Source: DASWJS01 sp036397035
Lineage (GTDB): Bacteria > Actinomycetota > AC-67
Direction: 5' to 3'
DNA length: 64,000 nucleotides
Assembly: GCA_036397035.1 (NCBI GenBank)
Contig: DASWJS010000019.1
Span: 1 to 64,000, forward strand
Within the stretch, counting starts at the first letter, position 1. The number at the start of each line of letters is the position of its first letter. The position numbers and the translations under genes are program-made. The notes below the pieces were generated by a model that saw only the letters and a list, made by a program, of their open reading frames with translations, was not told the origin of the DNA and did not search any database. Positions 24,398 to 32,855 of the stretch are shown one piece after another.

Positions 24398-26566
24398 ATG
24401 CGGCGCAGACTGTCCTTTGTTGCGGTTCTCGCAACCTTGATCGCACCGGCGAGCGTTCACATTGGGGCGCAAGCGGACCAGCGGTGTACGCCGGCCGCGC
24501 ACGTGTTGGATGCGGCGCAGATACCGGGTAACGAAAGCGCGACGCCAAACGATCCGAATCCCGACAATCGGTATCACGATCAGTTGGGCATCAACTGTAT
24601 CCCAACCTACGAGCTGGACTTCGCGGGCGCGCTTTCCGGCACGTTGCCGAACACCGTGTTCCAAGAGAGCAAGTGCGATCCGGAGAGCGAGTACGACCAG
24701 GTCGCCGCTCAGATCGCCGCGGACCCGGATTGGTACTCGGCGTGCCGGCGGTTGAAGTTCACGATGGGACCGATCATCGGGCGCCCGGGCATGAACGACT
24801 CCTTGATCCACGTCACGACGTTCGAGCACCCGATGTACGACGGCTACACGCTGCGCTGGAAGCCGGGCCTGCAGCGAGTCGACGGCACCGTTCCGAACGT
24901 CGAGGCGCTCCACCTGCACCACGGGACGTGGCTCGGCGGAGTGAACGGCCCGACGTCCGCGGTCGGACCCTTCTTCGCCACCGGTGAAGAGCAGACGATC
25001 CTTCAGTTCCCGCAGGGGTACGGCTGGACGATGCAGGGCATGAGCGCGTGGGAGATGCTCTACATGATCCACAACGCGACTCCCAGCACCGAAGCCCTGT
25101 ACATCACCTACGACATCGACTACGTCGCGACGGCCGAGGCCGACGCCTTGGAGTGGACCGACGCGAACGGCGACGTTCAAACGGGCATTCGCGACCTGGT
25201 GTCGATCTGGATGGACGCCGGAGCAGGCGGCACGCAAGAGACCTGGGACGGCAGCGCCGCGAGCACGAGCCAGTACTCGCCGATCAACCCGATCTTCAAC
25301 GCGCAGCGCGGGTACGGGCACGTGGACACCGGGGCGTTCTGGGGATTGGAGGGAGGCGGGGGCTCCACGCTCCAGACCGTGCCGATCGAGAACAACGCCG
25401 GAACGGGTGAACTCGTCTGCACGTTCCCACGCGAGAACTGCGCGAGCTTCGACTCGTCGCAGGGAAGCTCGCTGCAGCAAGGCGTCGTCAGCACCAAGAT
25501 CATCGGAAACTCGACCGACCCGAGCGCATTCGGCGACTGTCCCCAGCTTGGAGCCGGGAAGGAGTGCTCCGTGCTGATCGTCATGGGTGGACACCTGCAC
25601 CCCGGCGGCGTTCGCGACGAGATCTCGGTCAAACGCGGCAACCAGATCAGGCCCATCCTCATCTCCGACGCGGTCTACTGGGGCGGCTCCGACTACACCC
25701 AGCCCGAGTTGGGAGGCGCGCCCCCGAACTCGTGGGACCTGTCGATGACCGGCCAGATCGCAGGTGCGGCGGGGAATGGACGGGCGAAGAGCGGGTGGAA
25801 GATCCTCGTTCAGCCCGGCGACGAGTTGATTCTGAACGGCGTGTACGACACGCAGTACGGGTCGTCGTACGACCAGATGTCGATCGTGATGTCGTGGCTG
25901 ACGCCCGGCTACGAGTCCGACGCGATCGACCCGTTCAGCGATGACGTCATCTTCGACGCCGGCTGGGCGGGAGGTCCGGCGCTCGCGTCGCGGCCGCCGG
26001 GGCTTCCGGAGGCAATCGACGTCGGGTGCGTCCCGGGCACGATTCCTTCGGGCGAGAACGCGGGCAAGACCAGGCTCTGCCTGCGAGGCAACGTCACTCA
26101 CGGCAGCATGCCGTCGCGCCAGAACCACAACGACTGCGTGATGACCGGCAACTGCCCGGCGATCAACCCGGCGACGGACGCCGGCTTGCCGCTCGCGAAC
26201 ACGACGATCACGATGCAGGGCTTCAACTACGGGCAGCTCGACATGGCGGTCGCTCAGTCGATCGGTGTTACGGAGATAGCCGGGGGAACGACGCTGATGT
26301 TCTACAACCCCGACACCGCGCCGATGATGTGGCACACGATCACCTCGTGTCCGGCGCCGTGTACCGGTACCACGAGCGCGTCGTATCCGTACCCCGCGAG
26401 CGGCGATACGCCCGTGGACTTCGATTCGACGATCTTGTGCGTCGGCTTGGGGTGCTCCACGGTCGGAACGACCGAGTGGGAGTTCACGGTGCCGGAAGAT
26501 CCGGGGATCTACACGTTCTTCTGCCGGATCCACCCGACGATGCGCGGCGTGTTTGAAGTGGTCTAG
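24398..26566 (+). CDS. Exported copper-monooxygenase-like protein (Nod19-type) with a C-terminal cupredoxin
   Basis: A 722-residue exported protein with a signal peptide of about 25 residues. The main part (about 60-540) shows ALHLHHGTW near residue 172, like the His-His pair of copper type II ascorbate-dependent monooxygenases, and MGGHLHPGG near residue 396, like their H-x-H second copper site. The same pattern is known from the stress-upregulated Nod19 family, which I judge the closest. From about residue 610 a cupredoxin domain follows: first His in MMWHTITS (about 645) and C-x2-H-x2-M in FFCRIHPTMRG (about 708). The start ATG 24398 lies eight bases after GGAGGGGG. A strong terminator follows the gene. 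An exported copper oxygenase with a built-in electron donor is a reasonable guess; the substrate is unknown. Confidence 0.75.
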   Translation: MRRRLSFVAVLATLIAPASVHIGAQADQRCTPAAHVLDAAQIPGNESATPNDPNPDNRYHDQLGINCIPTYELDFAGALSGTLPNTVFQESKCDPESEYDQVAAQIAADPDWYSACRRLKFTMGPIIGRPGMNDSLIHVTTFEHPMYDGYTLRWKPGLQRVDGTVPNVEALHLHHGTWLGGVNGPTSAVGPFFATGEEQTILQFPQGYGWTMQGMSAWEMLYMIHNATPSTEALYITYDIDYVATAEADALEWTDANGDVQTGIRDLVSIWMDAGAGGTQETWDGSAASTSQYSPINPIFNAQRGYGHVDTGAFWGLEGGGGSTLQTVPIENNAGTGELVCTFPRENCASFDSSQGSSLQQGVVSTKIIGNSTDPSAFGDCPQLGAGKECSVLIVMGGHLHPGGVRDEISVKRGNQIRPILISDAVYWGGSDYTQPELGGAPPNSWDLSMTGQIAGAAGNGRAKSGWKILVQPGDELILNGVYDTQYGSSYDQMSIVMSWLTPGYESDAIDPFSDDVIFDAGWAGGPALASRPPGLPEAIDVGCVPGTIPSGENAGKTRLCLRGNVTHGSMPSRQNHNDCVMTGNCPAINPATDAGLPLANTTITMQGFNYGQLDMAVAQSIGVTEIAGGTTLMFYNPDTAPMMWHTITSCPAPCTGTTSASYPYPASGDTPVDFDSTILCVGLGCSTVGTTEWEFTVPEDPGIYTFFCRIHPTMRGVFEVV

Positions 26567-26585
26567 CGCAGCGCATGTCTGAAGT

Positions 26586-26616
26586 CCGATGGGGCCAGGA
26601 GCCGGGGCCCCATCGG
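26586..26616 (+). terminator. Hairpin terminator after the Nod19-cupredoxin gene
   Basis: CCGATGGGGCC (26586-26596) and GGCCCCATCGG (26606-26616) form a perfect 11-base-pair stem with a nine-base loop, followed by CTTT. It lies 19 bases after the stop and should end the propeller-cupredoxin transcript. Confidence 0.8.
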
Positions 26617-26628
26617 CTTTCGGACCGG

Positions 26629-26782
26629 AGGTCTCGCCACCGCTTGTGACCTGCACCGAGACCGCTTTGCGCAAAATGCGAGAAAATCCTGACCGAGCGG
26701 AAGGAATCGGCTCCCCGAGGGCGAAGTCCCTGCGCAACGGCACCCGCCGGCCTGGGCGGGAGAGCGTCATCAAGGGGGTTCC
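26629..26782 (+). other. Leader in front of the Tat amidohydrolase gene, several inverted repeats
   Basis: No gene is seen here. The stretch has GGTCTCG/CGAGACC (first arm at about 26629) and CCCGCC/GGCGGG hairpins before the ribosome site. They are compatible with a structured 5' leader, but I match no known RNA family. It must also hold the promoter, since a strong terminator precedes it. Confidence 0.35.
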
Positions 26783-28534
26783 ATGATCCGTTGGAAGCGA
26801 TCTTGGCCTGAACTTTCGGAGGAGCTGCCGGTCGACGTGATGCCCGCGTCGAACGGCGAGTTCGTCCCGCCGCCGCCCACGCGCGAGCAGGTCGCGGCGA
26901 TGGAGATTGCCAATCGCGAGGTCGAGCGCGTGCGCCGCAGGATGGGCATGTCGCGTCGCGACTTCGTGCGAAGCGCCGCCGCGTACACGATCGGTTTCTG
27001 GGCGCTGAACCAGGTCAACGGCGGACGCTGGGGGCGCTACGCCGTGGCCGACGGCACCGACACCACCGACGCGTGCGACCTGGAGTGGTCGGCCGCGTCG
27101 GGGATCGAGTCGCTCAACAACATGGAGGGCGAGTTCATCTTCGACGTGCAGAGCCACCACGTCGAGTCCGACGGCATGTGGCGCGTCACGAACCCCGGCT
27201 TCGAGGCGTTCTTCGCCGCGGTGTGGAGCCAGGCGGGCCCGCTCGGCGACCGGCCGACCGTGCGCGAGGACGGCTCGATCCGCGGCTTCGGCGGCGGTGA
27301 GATCGACCCGATCGAGAACCTCTCGCGCTTCCACTACCTGAAGGAGATGTTCCTGGACTCCGCCACGACGATGACGGTCCTGTCGGCCGTGCCCGCGGCG
27401 CCGGACATCACCCAGCCGTTGCCGATCGACCGCGCGGTGCTGACCGCCGAGACGGTCAACAACCTTGCCGGCTCGCAGCGCACCGTGCTCCACGCGTTCG
27501 TCATGCCGAACCGCGGCTCGGCGGGGACCGTCGCGAGCACGTTCGGTCAGGAACCGGTCTACATGCGGCGCGAGTTCGAGATCATGGAAGAGCGCGCGGC
27601 GCAGTGGGGCGGGCTCATCCGAGGGTGGAAGACCTACCCGGCATGGGGCGACATCCCCTATGCCTCGGGCTGGTTCTTCGACGACGAGCTGGTCGGTCAG
27701 CGCTTCATCGACCACGTCCGCTACGTCGGCAACAAGTACGGCGTGCCGAAGAACATCGCGACGCACAAGGGCTTCGCGCTCCCGGCGTTCGACCAGCGAG
27801 CGGCGTCGCCGCGCGACATCGGTCCGGCCGCATCGCGCAACCCCGACGTCAACTTCATCGTCTACCACTCGGGCTTCGACGGCGAGCCGATGACCGCCTA
27901 CCCGGGCGACGACAAAGTCAACTCGGCCGACCGCACGGTCGACTCGTTCATCAAGAGCCTCCGTGAGAACAACTGGGACGCGACGCGCTTCGCAGGATCG
28001 AGCGGCTTCGGCAACGTCCCCAACGTGTACGCCGAGATCGGGTCGACCTGGCGGAGCAACATGGGCAACCCGAACTCGGCGGCGCACCTGCTCGGCAAGC
28101 TGATCAGGTACGTGGGCCCGAAGCGCATCTGCTGGGGAACCGACGCGCTGTGGTTCGGCTCGCCGCACTCGGAGATCATCGGGCTCCGCAGGCTCGTGTT
28201 CAGCAACGAGATGAACCAGCTCTACGGACTTGCCGCCGGGCTGGACAGCGACGTCGAGGACCCGACGCAGCTCGCGCCCAACCCGAAGCGCACGATCCGC
28301 AACTGGATCTTTGGGCGAGCCGCGGCCGAGGTCTACGGCGTCGACGCCGATGCGCACCTCAACGACCGGGCGACGAACCCGATCGCGTGCGACGAGGTGC
28401 AGAAGATCCGCGACGGCTACATCCTCAACCAGATGACGCCGAAGGAGCACGTGCCCCTGGCGTCCAACTCCATCGTCGGTCCGCGCAACGCGCAGGAACT
28501 GTTCAAGCTGCGGGAGGGTCCATGGGCTCCGTGA
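26783..28534 (+). CDS. Tat-exported amidohydrolase-family protein
   Basis: A 583-residue protein. After an N-terminal extension of about 55 residues comes a twin-arginine export signal (SRRDFVRSAAAYT, Arg 58-59) and its hydrophobic core. The rest (about 110-560) is an amidohydrolase 2-type TIM barrel: metal-site strand FDVQSHH, VYHSGFDG, and the late catalytic Asp in CWGTDALWFGSPHSE. In most relatives the first strand reads D-x-H-x-H; here the first His is Gln. Tat export implies folding with a bound metal before crossing the membrane. Enzymes of this group are decarboxylases or hydrolases of aromatic or lactone substrates. It follows the copper-protein cluster after a terminator, and its end overlaps the next exported protein gene. 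Confidence 0.85.
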   Translation: MIRWKRSWPELSEELPVDVMPASNGEFVPPPPTREQVAAMEIANREVERVRRRMGMSRRDFVRSAAAYTIGFWALNQVNGGRWGRYAVADGTDTTDACDLEWSAASGIESLNNMEGEFIFDVQSHHVESDGMWRVTNPGFEAFFAAVWSQAGPLGDRPTVREDGSIRGFGGGEIDPIENLSRFHYLKEMFLDSATTMTVLSAVPAAPDITQPLPIDRAVLTAETVNNLAGSQRTVLHAFVMPNRGSAGTVASTFGQEPVYMRREFEIMEERAAQWGGLIRGWKTYPAWGDIPYASGWFFDDELVGQRFIDHVRYVGNKYGVPKNIATHKGFALPAFDQRAASPRDIGPAASRNPDVNFIVYHSGFDGEPMTAYPGDDKVNSADRTVDSFIKSLRENNWDATRFAGSSGFGNVPNVYAEIGSTWRSNMGNPNSAAHLLGKLIRYVGPKRICWGTDALWFGSPHSEIIGLRRLVFSNEMNQLYGLAAGLDSDVEDPTQLAPNPKRTIRNWIFGRAAAEVYGVDADAHLNDRATNPIACDEVQKIRDGYILNQMTPKEHVPLASNSIVGPRNAQELFKLREGPWAP

Positions 28535-29100
28535 TGAAGCGTTTGGTTCTGCTGGTGGGTGCGCTCGTCCTGGCGGTTCCGTCCGCCGGGCACGCGGCGC
28601 CGACGACGTACACGCCCGCCTACGGGCTCGGTCCGCAAGGAGGAGACGGCAACAACACGTTCGTGGTCGACGAGACGACCGGCGAGATGGCCGTGATCCG
28701 CCACCAGCTCACCGGGGTCAACGGGACGCTCGGGTGCGGCGGCCAGGGCGGGTACGCGTACTTCGAAGTCGCGCACGAGGCCGCGTCGGCCCTGGAGTCG
28801 GTGACCGTCACCTACACCGACGCCGTCGTCGATCCGTACACCTTCATCCGTCTCGGCCTCCGCCAGGACGGCGACTTCCTCGGCTCGACCGACATTCGCG
28901 GGCCGATCGTCAGCGCGGGCCAGGGCTTGAGCGACCTGGACCTGGGCGACGGGACGATCACGGTGACGCTGGACGACCCGGACCTGCCCCCGGTCACCGG
29001 CGAGGTCGTGGCGTGGTTCGGCATTCAGGTCAGCTCGGCGTGCCCAAACATCGACGGGGGAAGCGCCCTGTTCGACTCGATCACCTTCAACGAAGCGTAA
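28522..29100 (+). CDS. Exported protein of unknown function
   Basis: A 192-residue exported protein. The ATG at 28522 follows GGGAGGG; a GTG at 28531 and an ATG at 28534 that overlap the amidohydrolase stop are also possible and would give the same signal peptide with fewer leading residues. The signal peptide ends near residue 26 (GHAA). The mature part looks all-beta, with two Cys (TLGCGG and SSACPN) and repeated Asp/Gly-rich turns (DLDLGDGT). No known domain is recognised. It is translationally coupled with the Tat amidohydrolase and could be its partner outside the cell, but this is inference. A strong hairpin terminator lies 18 bases after the stop. Confidence 0.75.
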   Translation: MGSVMKRLVLLVGALVLAVPSAGHAAPTTYTPAYGLGPQGGDGNNTFVVDETTGEMAVIRHQLTGVNGTLGCGGQGGYAYFEVAHEAASALESVTVTYTDAVVDPYTFIRLGLRQDGDFLGSTDIRGPIVSAGQGLSDLDLGDGTITVTLDDPDLPPVTGEVVAWFGIQVSSACPNIDGGSALFDSITFNEA

Positions 29101-29118
29101 GGCGTCCGGAACGCTTGA

Positions 29119-29143
29119 GCGGGCGGCCCTTCGGGCCGCCCGC
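29119..29143. terminator. Bidirectional hairpin terminator
   Basis: GCGGGCGGCCC (29119-29129) and GGGCCGCCCGC (29133-29143) pair perfectly over 10 to 11 base pairs with a short TTC loop. It sits between convergent genes and can serve both. Confidence 0.8.
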
Positions 29144-29152
29144 CTCGGTCTG

Positions 29153-30301
29153 TCAGGCGCACGCCGTGACGTTCGCGGCGACCCCGATGTGGTCGGACGG
29201 CCAGAGCCAGCGAGTCCCGTACGCGGCGGGCTCGCCCGCGAAGAGGGCCTCGGTCGCGGTAGAGGGCGCCGTGCACGTGCCTGCTCGCGTGAAGACGTAG
29301 TCGAGTCGCTCGTCCATCGCGCGCGCCGGATCGTCGGTGACGATCACGTCCGAGCCCGAGGTGCAGACGCCGTCGCCGCAGCCGCCGGGGAGCGTGTTCG
29401 ACCAGCCGCGCTGCTCGATGAACTGCGTGACCGGGACCGTGTCTTCGGGCTCGGAGTTGCAGTCGCAGACGAAGAACGCGTGATCCGGCGCGCCGGCCGC
29501 CGCCTTCGCCTCCGCGAAGGAAAGCGCGACCTCGGCTTGCACGAGGCTGCTGTAGTCGCTCGCCGAGGTGATGTCGTGCGCGAGGTGCGTCGAGGTGATC
29601 TCGACCGAGCCGCCGGGCGTCTGGATCCGAGCCCAGATCGCCGCGCGCGTCTCGCCCACGGCGGTCAAGGCGCAGAACGGGTCCGATTCCACGAAGCAGA
29701 GCGGGATCTCGGCCGGGAGCCGGCCGGGCAGATGGACGCCTTCGGCGTCGACGATCTCGTAGCGGCTGATGACGGCCAGGCCCTCCTTGAAGATCGCGTA
29801 GGGCGCGCCGGTGAAAGTCGAGACGAGCTGTGCCTCCAGGTCGGACACCGGGCCGCCGCCGCCTTCCTGCAGGTCGGGCTCTGCCGGAAAGTGGGGGTTG
29901 GCCAGGTACCAGCACCACCACCACCGTTCGCCGGTCTCTCCGGCGAGCGCTTCGGCCAGCGCGAGCGCCTGCTCGGCCGGGTGGTCGGATGGGGTGGCCT
30001 CGTTCGGCTCGATCATCGAGACCTCTTGCAGGCCGAGCACGTCGATTCCGTCGGCGGCGATTTGCTCCGCCTGGAGGAGGGTGCGCGCGGCGAGCGTCGC
30101 GGCGCTCGGGTAGTCGGGCTCGCTGTTGGTGAGGCCGTGCAGGACGTTGAAGGTCGCCACGCGAAGGCCGTCGTCCGCGGGCTCGGTCGGCGCGGCGGGC
30201 TCGGCCACCCGGCACTTCGGGCCGGTTTCGGGCGCGGGCGCGGCGCGGGCGGGAAGCACGGCCGAGGCGAAGATGGTTGTGATGGCAAGGGCGCGTCTCA
30301 T
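29153..30301 (-). CDS. Exported endonuclease/exonuclease/phosphatase-fold protein
   Basis: A 382-residue exported protein with a signal peptide ending near residue 21 (ARAA). The family signature residues are present: the Asn in LRVATFNVLHG, the metal-binding Glu in VLGLQEVS, a His in STHLAHD, Asp and Asn in CDCNSEP, and the final SDH in WPSDHIGV. This is the DNase I/inositol phosphatase fold, which cuts phosphodiester or phosphomonoester bonds with a metal ion. The substrate may be DNA, a phospholipid or a sugar phosphate and cannot be told. Several Cys residues suggest disulfides. The ATG at 30301 gives a clean signal peptide; a GTG at 30316 is the alternative. It is convergent with the exported protein at 28522 and lies 51 bases after a cupredoxin gene. 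Confidence 0.88.
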   Translation of the reverse strand: MRRALAITTIFASAVLPARAAPAPETGPKCRVAEPAAPTEPADDGLRVATFNVLHGLTNSEPDYPSAATLAARTLLQAEQIAADGIDVLGLQEVSMIEPNEATPSDHPAEQALALAEALAGETGERWWWCWYLANPHFPAEPDLQEGGGGPVSDLEAQLVSTFTGAPYAIFKEGLAVISRYEIVDAEGVHLPGRLPAEIPLCFVESDPFCALTAVGETRAAIWARIQTPGGSVEITSTHLAHDITSASDYSSLVQAEVALSFAEAKAAAGAPDHAFFVCDCNSEPEDTVPVTQFIEQRGWSNTLPGGCGDGVCTSGSDVIVTDDPARAMDERLDYVFTRAGTCTAPSTATEALFAGEPAAYGTRWLWPSDHIGVAANVTACA

Positions 30302-30352
30302 GGGGGAAAGGTTCACCGCGAACGACGCGAAATCCTCCGCCGCACGGACCCG

Positions 30353-30733
30353 CTATGCGGGATCGACGACGAGCGTGCCCTGCATGAACTCGTGCGACGA
30401 GCAGGAGAAGCGGTAGGCGCCGGGCGCAAGCGTGGAGACGCCGCGGACCTCGGACGTTTCGGCCTGCCCGATCCAGTCGGATTCGAACAGCAGGCGACCC
30501 TCTTCGTCGTGGGAGGCGATCGAGTGCCACCCGCCCACGTAGTCGGTGTTGGCGAACAGCAGCGTGCCGCCCTGCTCCACATGCAGCTCGATCGGGACGT
30601 CGTCGTCGCCGGGAAGGTAGGTGAAGTACTCGGCGGCGACGATCGTGGGCGCGGCGGCAGGCAGGGCCCGCCCGGGCGACGAACCCGCGGCGCTCAGGGC
30701 CATGAGGGCCGCCACTGCGCAGGCGCGTCTCAT
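30353..30733 (-). CDS. Exported cupredoxin 3 with a full type-1 copper site
   Basis: A 126-residue exported protein with signal peptide residues 1 to about 28. The single domain is a cupredoxin: strand PIELHVEQGGTLLFAN, first ligand His in GGWHSIAS, and the cluster C-x2-H-x2-M in FSCSSHEFMQG, near the C-terminus (YRF before the Cys). All type-1 copper ligands are present, so it is expected to carry single electrons outside the membrane. It lacks the extra Cys pair of the two cupredoxins at 23.4-24.3 kb and so is a separate type. It may be co-transcribed with the exported endonuclease/phosphatase-fold gene that follows. Confidence 0.85.
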   Translation of the reverse strand: MRRACAVAALMALSAAGSSPGRALPAAAPTIVAAEYFTYLPGDDDVPIELHVEQGGTLLFANTDYVGGWHSIASHDEEGRLLFESDWIGQAETSEVRGVSTLAPGAYRFSCSSHEFMQGTLVVDPA

Positions 30734-30811
30734 GGGCGAGGGGTTCGGCGCCGGCTTACGCCGATCCTGCGCCGCCCCTGCCGGCGGAAACCGTCGGTGT
30801 CCGCATGGAAG

Positions 30812-30839
30812 GGGATGAGGGCCATCAGGCCCTCATCCC
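30812..30839 (-). terminator. Strong hairpin terminator
   Basis: GGGATGAGGGCC (30812-30823) and GGCCCTCATCCC (30828-30839) form a perfect 12-base-pair stem with the loop ATCA. It lies just downstream (leftward) of the small exported protein gene ending at 30872. Confidence 0.8.
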
Positions 30840-30871
30840 AGGTGGTACCGCCGCCGGCAGGACGTTTCGCC

Positions 30872-31141
30872 TCAGGCGGGGAGCGCCCCGATCAGTGCGT
30901 CGGGCGGGACGACCTCGCCGTCCTCGTGCTCGTGCGGCTGCGTCTGCAGCCCCGCGAGGCCGTTGGACTCCTGCCATGCGGCGCTCGTCTCGGCGTCCAG
31001 GTAGATGTCGCCCTGTCCCGCGTCTGCGGCCGCGCTGGCCGGGATGGTCAGGTCGGCTTCGTCGTCGGCGGTGTGAGCCGACGCGATCGAACTCAGTCCG
31101 AGCATCGCGACGACGCCCGCCGCGGCGATCAGCTTCTTCAT
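30872..31141 (-). CDS. Small exported acidic protein
   Basis: An 89-residue exported protein with a signal peptide (residues 1-23, ending SIASA) and a mature part of about 65 residues, rich in Asp, Glu and Ala (TADDEADLT, PHEHEDGEVV). The HEHEDGE stretch could bind a metal ion. No family is recognised. The ATG at 31141 follows GGAGGG with good spacing, and the gene ends at a strong terminator, so it is a complete single-gene unit. Given the many copper proteins nearby, a metal-binding role is possible, but this is a guess. Confidence 0.7.
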   Translation of the reverse strand: MKKLIAAAGVVAMLGLSSIASAHTADDEADLTIPASAAADAGQGDIYLDAETSAAWQESNGLAGLQTQPHEHEDGEVVPPDALIGALPA

Positions 31142-31298
31142 GGTGTTCCCTCCTCTTCGCGCGAGCGATGGGGCCCCTCCCCACGTGCTGCGCAAGTACC
31201 TACGGGTACGGAAGGTTGCCCTTATGGCTACACGGCCGCGAAAAACGGCAGAAAGCGACGCTCCGGAAGACAAGCCGCCGGAACCGCCGTTTCGAGCG

Positions 31299-32855
31299 TC
31301 AGGAGCCGGTCTCGCGGTCCCGCAGCAGCCGGCGAAGGATCTTGCCCGAGGCAGACTTCGGGATCTCCTCGACGAACTCGACCGAGCGCACGTGCTTGTA
31401 GTGCGCGAGGTGCTCGGCGGTGAAGGCCATCAGCTCGTCGCCGGTCGCCTCTGCGCCCGGCTTCAGCACGACGAAGGCTTTCGGCAGCTCGCCGGCCTCC
31501 TCGTCGGGAATGCCGATCACCGCGACGTCCACGACGGCGGGATGCGTGATGAGCAGCGCCTCCAGCTCGGCCGGCGGGACCTGGAAGCCCTTGTACTTGA
31601 TCAGCTCCTTCAGCCGGTCGGTGATGCGCAGGTGTCCCCCGGCGTCGACGGTTCCGATGTCGCCCGTGTGGAGCCACCCGTCGGCGTCGATCGTGATCGC
31701 GGTCGCCTCCGGGTTGTTGAGGTACCCGGCCATTATCTGGGGCCCTCGGTACCAGATCTCGCCCTCCTCGCCGTCGCCGCCGGTCTCCGGATCGACGATG
31801 CGCATCTCGGTGTTTGGGACGAGCAGTCCGACCGTGCCGGGCTTGAACTCGCCGGGCGGGGTGAAGTTGGTCACGGGGCTGGTCTCGGTGAGCCCGTAGC
31901 CCTGCACGATCTCGCAGTCGATGCGCGCGCTCGCCTCGGCGGCGAGGTCGGCGCCCAAGGGCGCCGCGCCCGAGACGATCTGCTTGAGCGAGGACAGGTC
32001 GTAGTCGTCGACCAGCGGGTGCTTGGCGAGCGCGAGGATGATCGGCGGCACCAGGTAGGCGCGCGTCACCTTGTGCTCCTGGATGGCGGACAGGAACTGC
32101 TCGAGGTCGAAGCGTGGGAGCGTCACGACCGTTCCCCCGGTTCGTAGACCACCGTTCATCACGACCTGCATCCCGAAGATGTGGAAGAAGGGGAGCACGG
32201 CGATCAGGACCTCTTCGCCGATGACCAGGTCGCTCAGAGGGATGAACTGCTCGAGGTTCGACACCAGGTTGCGGTGCGTGAGCATGACGCCCTTCGGCAA
32301 GCCGGTCGTGCCGCTCGAATACGGCAGCACGGCGATGTCTTGCGACGGGTCGAACTCGACCGTCTGCGTGAACGGTTGCCCGAGCAGCTCGGTGAACGGC
32401 GTCCCGCCCTGGGCCTCGCCGAGCACGAAGATCTCCTCCAGCCCCACCTCGGCGGCGGCCTTCTGCACGTTCTCTAGGAACATCCCGATGGTGACGGCGA
32501 CCTTCGCGCCGGCGTCGCGCAACTGGAAGGCGATCTCCTCCGGACCGTAGGTCGGGTTCACCGTCGTGACGGTCCCGCCCACCATCGACACGGCGTGGAA
32601 GACGACCGCGTACTCCGGCAGGTTCGGCGAGATGATGGCGAGCACGTCGCCTTTGCCGAAACCCCGCGCGCTCAGGCCACCCGCGACGCTGGCGATCCCG
32701 CCCGCGAGGGCCGAATACGTGTACGAGCGGCCGCTCGGCCCGTCCAGGATCGCGACCTTGTCGCCGAATTCGGCCGCCCGCTCCATCACGTGGGCGTGAA
32801 CGGGGACGTCCGGGATTGCGATGTCGGGGTAGCGGCTGGTGAAGATCGTGGGCAT
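31299..32855 (-). CDS. Acyl-CoA synthetase / 4-coumarate-CoA ligase-like enzyme
   Basis: A 518-residue adenylate-forming enzyme that activates a carboxylic acid with ATP and joins it to coenzyme A. Motifs: the P-loop YSSGTTGLPKGV (about residue 165), QGYGLTETSP, the hinge region GWLHTGDIG, KELIKYKGFQVPPAELE, and the catalytic Lys in PKSASGKILRRL near the C-terminus. The size matches the family, and the overall pattern fits the 4-coumarate-CoA ligase/medium-chain acyl group; the substrate is not predictable. The start MPTIFTS at 32855 follows GGGGGAGGAG. It stands alone on the minus strand, with 157 bases before the small exported protein gene and 315 bases to the next gene on the other strand. 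Confidence 0.93.
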   Translation of the reverse strand: MPTIFTSRYPDIAIPDVPVHAHVMERAAEFGDKVAILDGPSGRSYTYSALAGGIASVAGGLSARGFGKGDVLAIISPNLPEYAVVFHAVSMVGGTVTTVNPTYGPEEIAFQLRDAGAKVAVTIGMFLENVQKAAAEVGLEEIFVLGEAQGGTPFTELLGQPFTQTVEFDPSQDIAVLPYSSGTTGLPKGVMLTHRNLVSNLEQFIPLSDLVIGEEVLIAVLPFFHIFGMQVVMNGGLRTGGTVVTLPRFDLEQFLSAIQEHKVTRAYLVPPIILALAKHPLVDDYDLSSLKQIVSGAAPLGADLAAEASARIDCEIVQGYGLTETSPVTNFTPPGEFKPGTVGLLVPNTEMRIVDPETGGDGEEGEIWYRGPQIMAGYLNNPEATAITIDADGWLHTGDIGTVDAGGHLRITDRLKELIKYKGFQVPPAELEALLITHPAVVDVAVIGIPDEEAGELPKAFVVLKPGAEATGDELMAFTAEHLAHYKHVRSVEFVEEIPKSASGKILRRLLRDRETGS

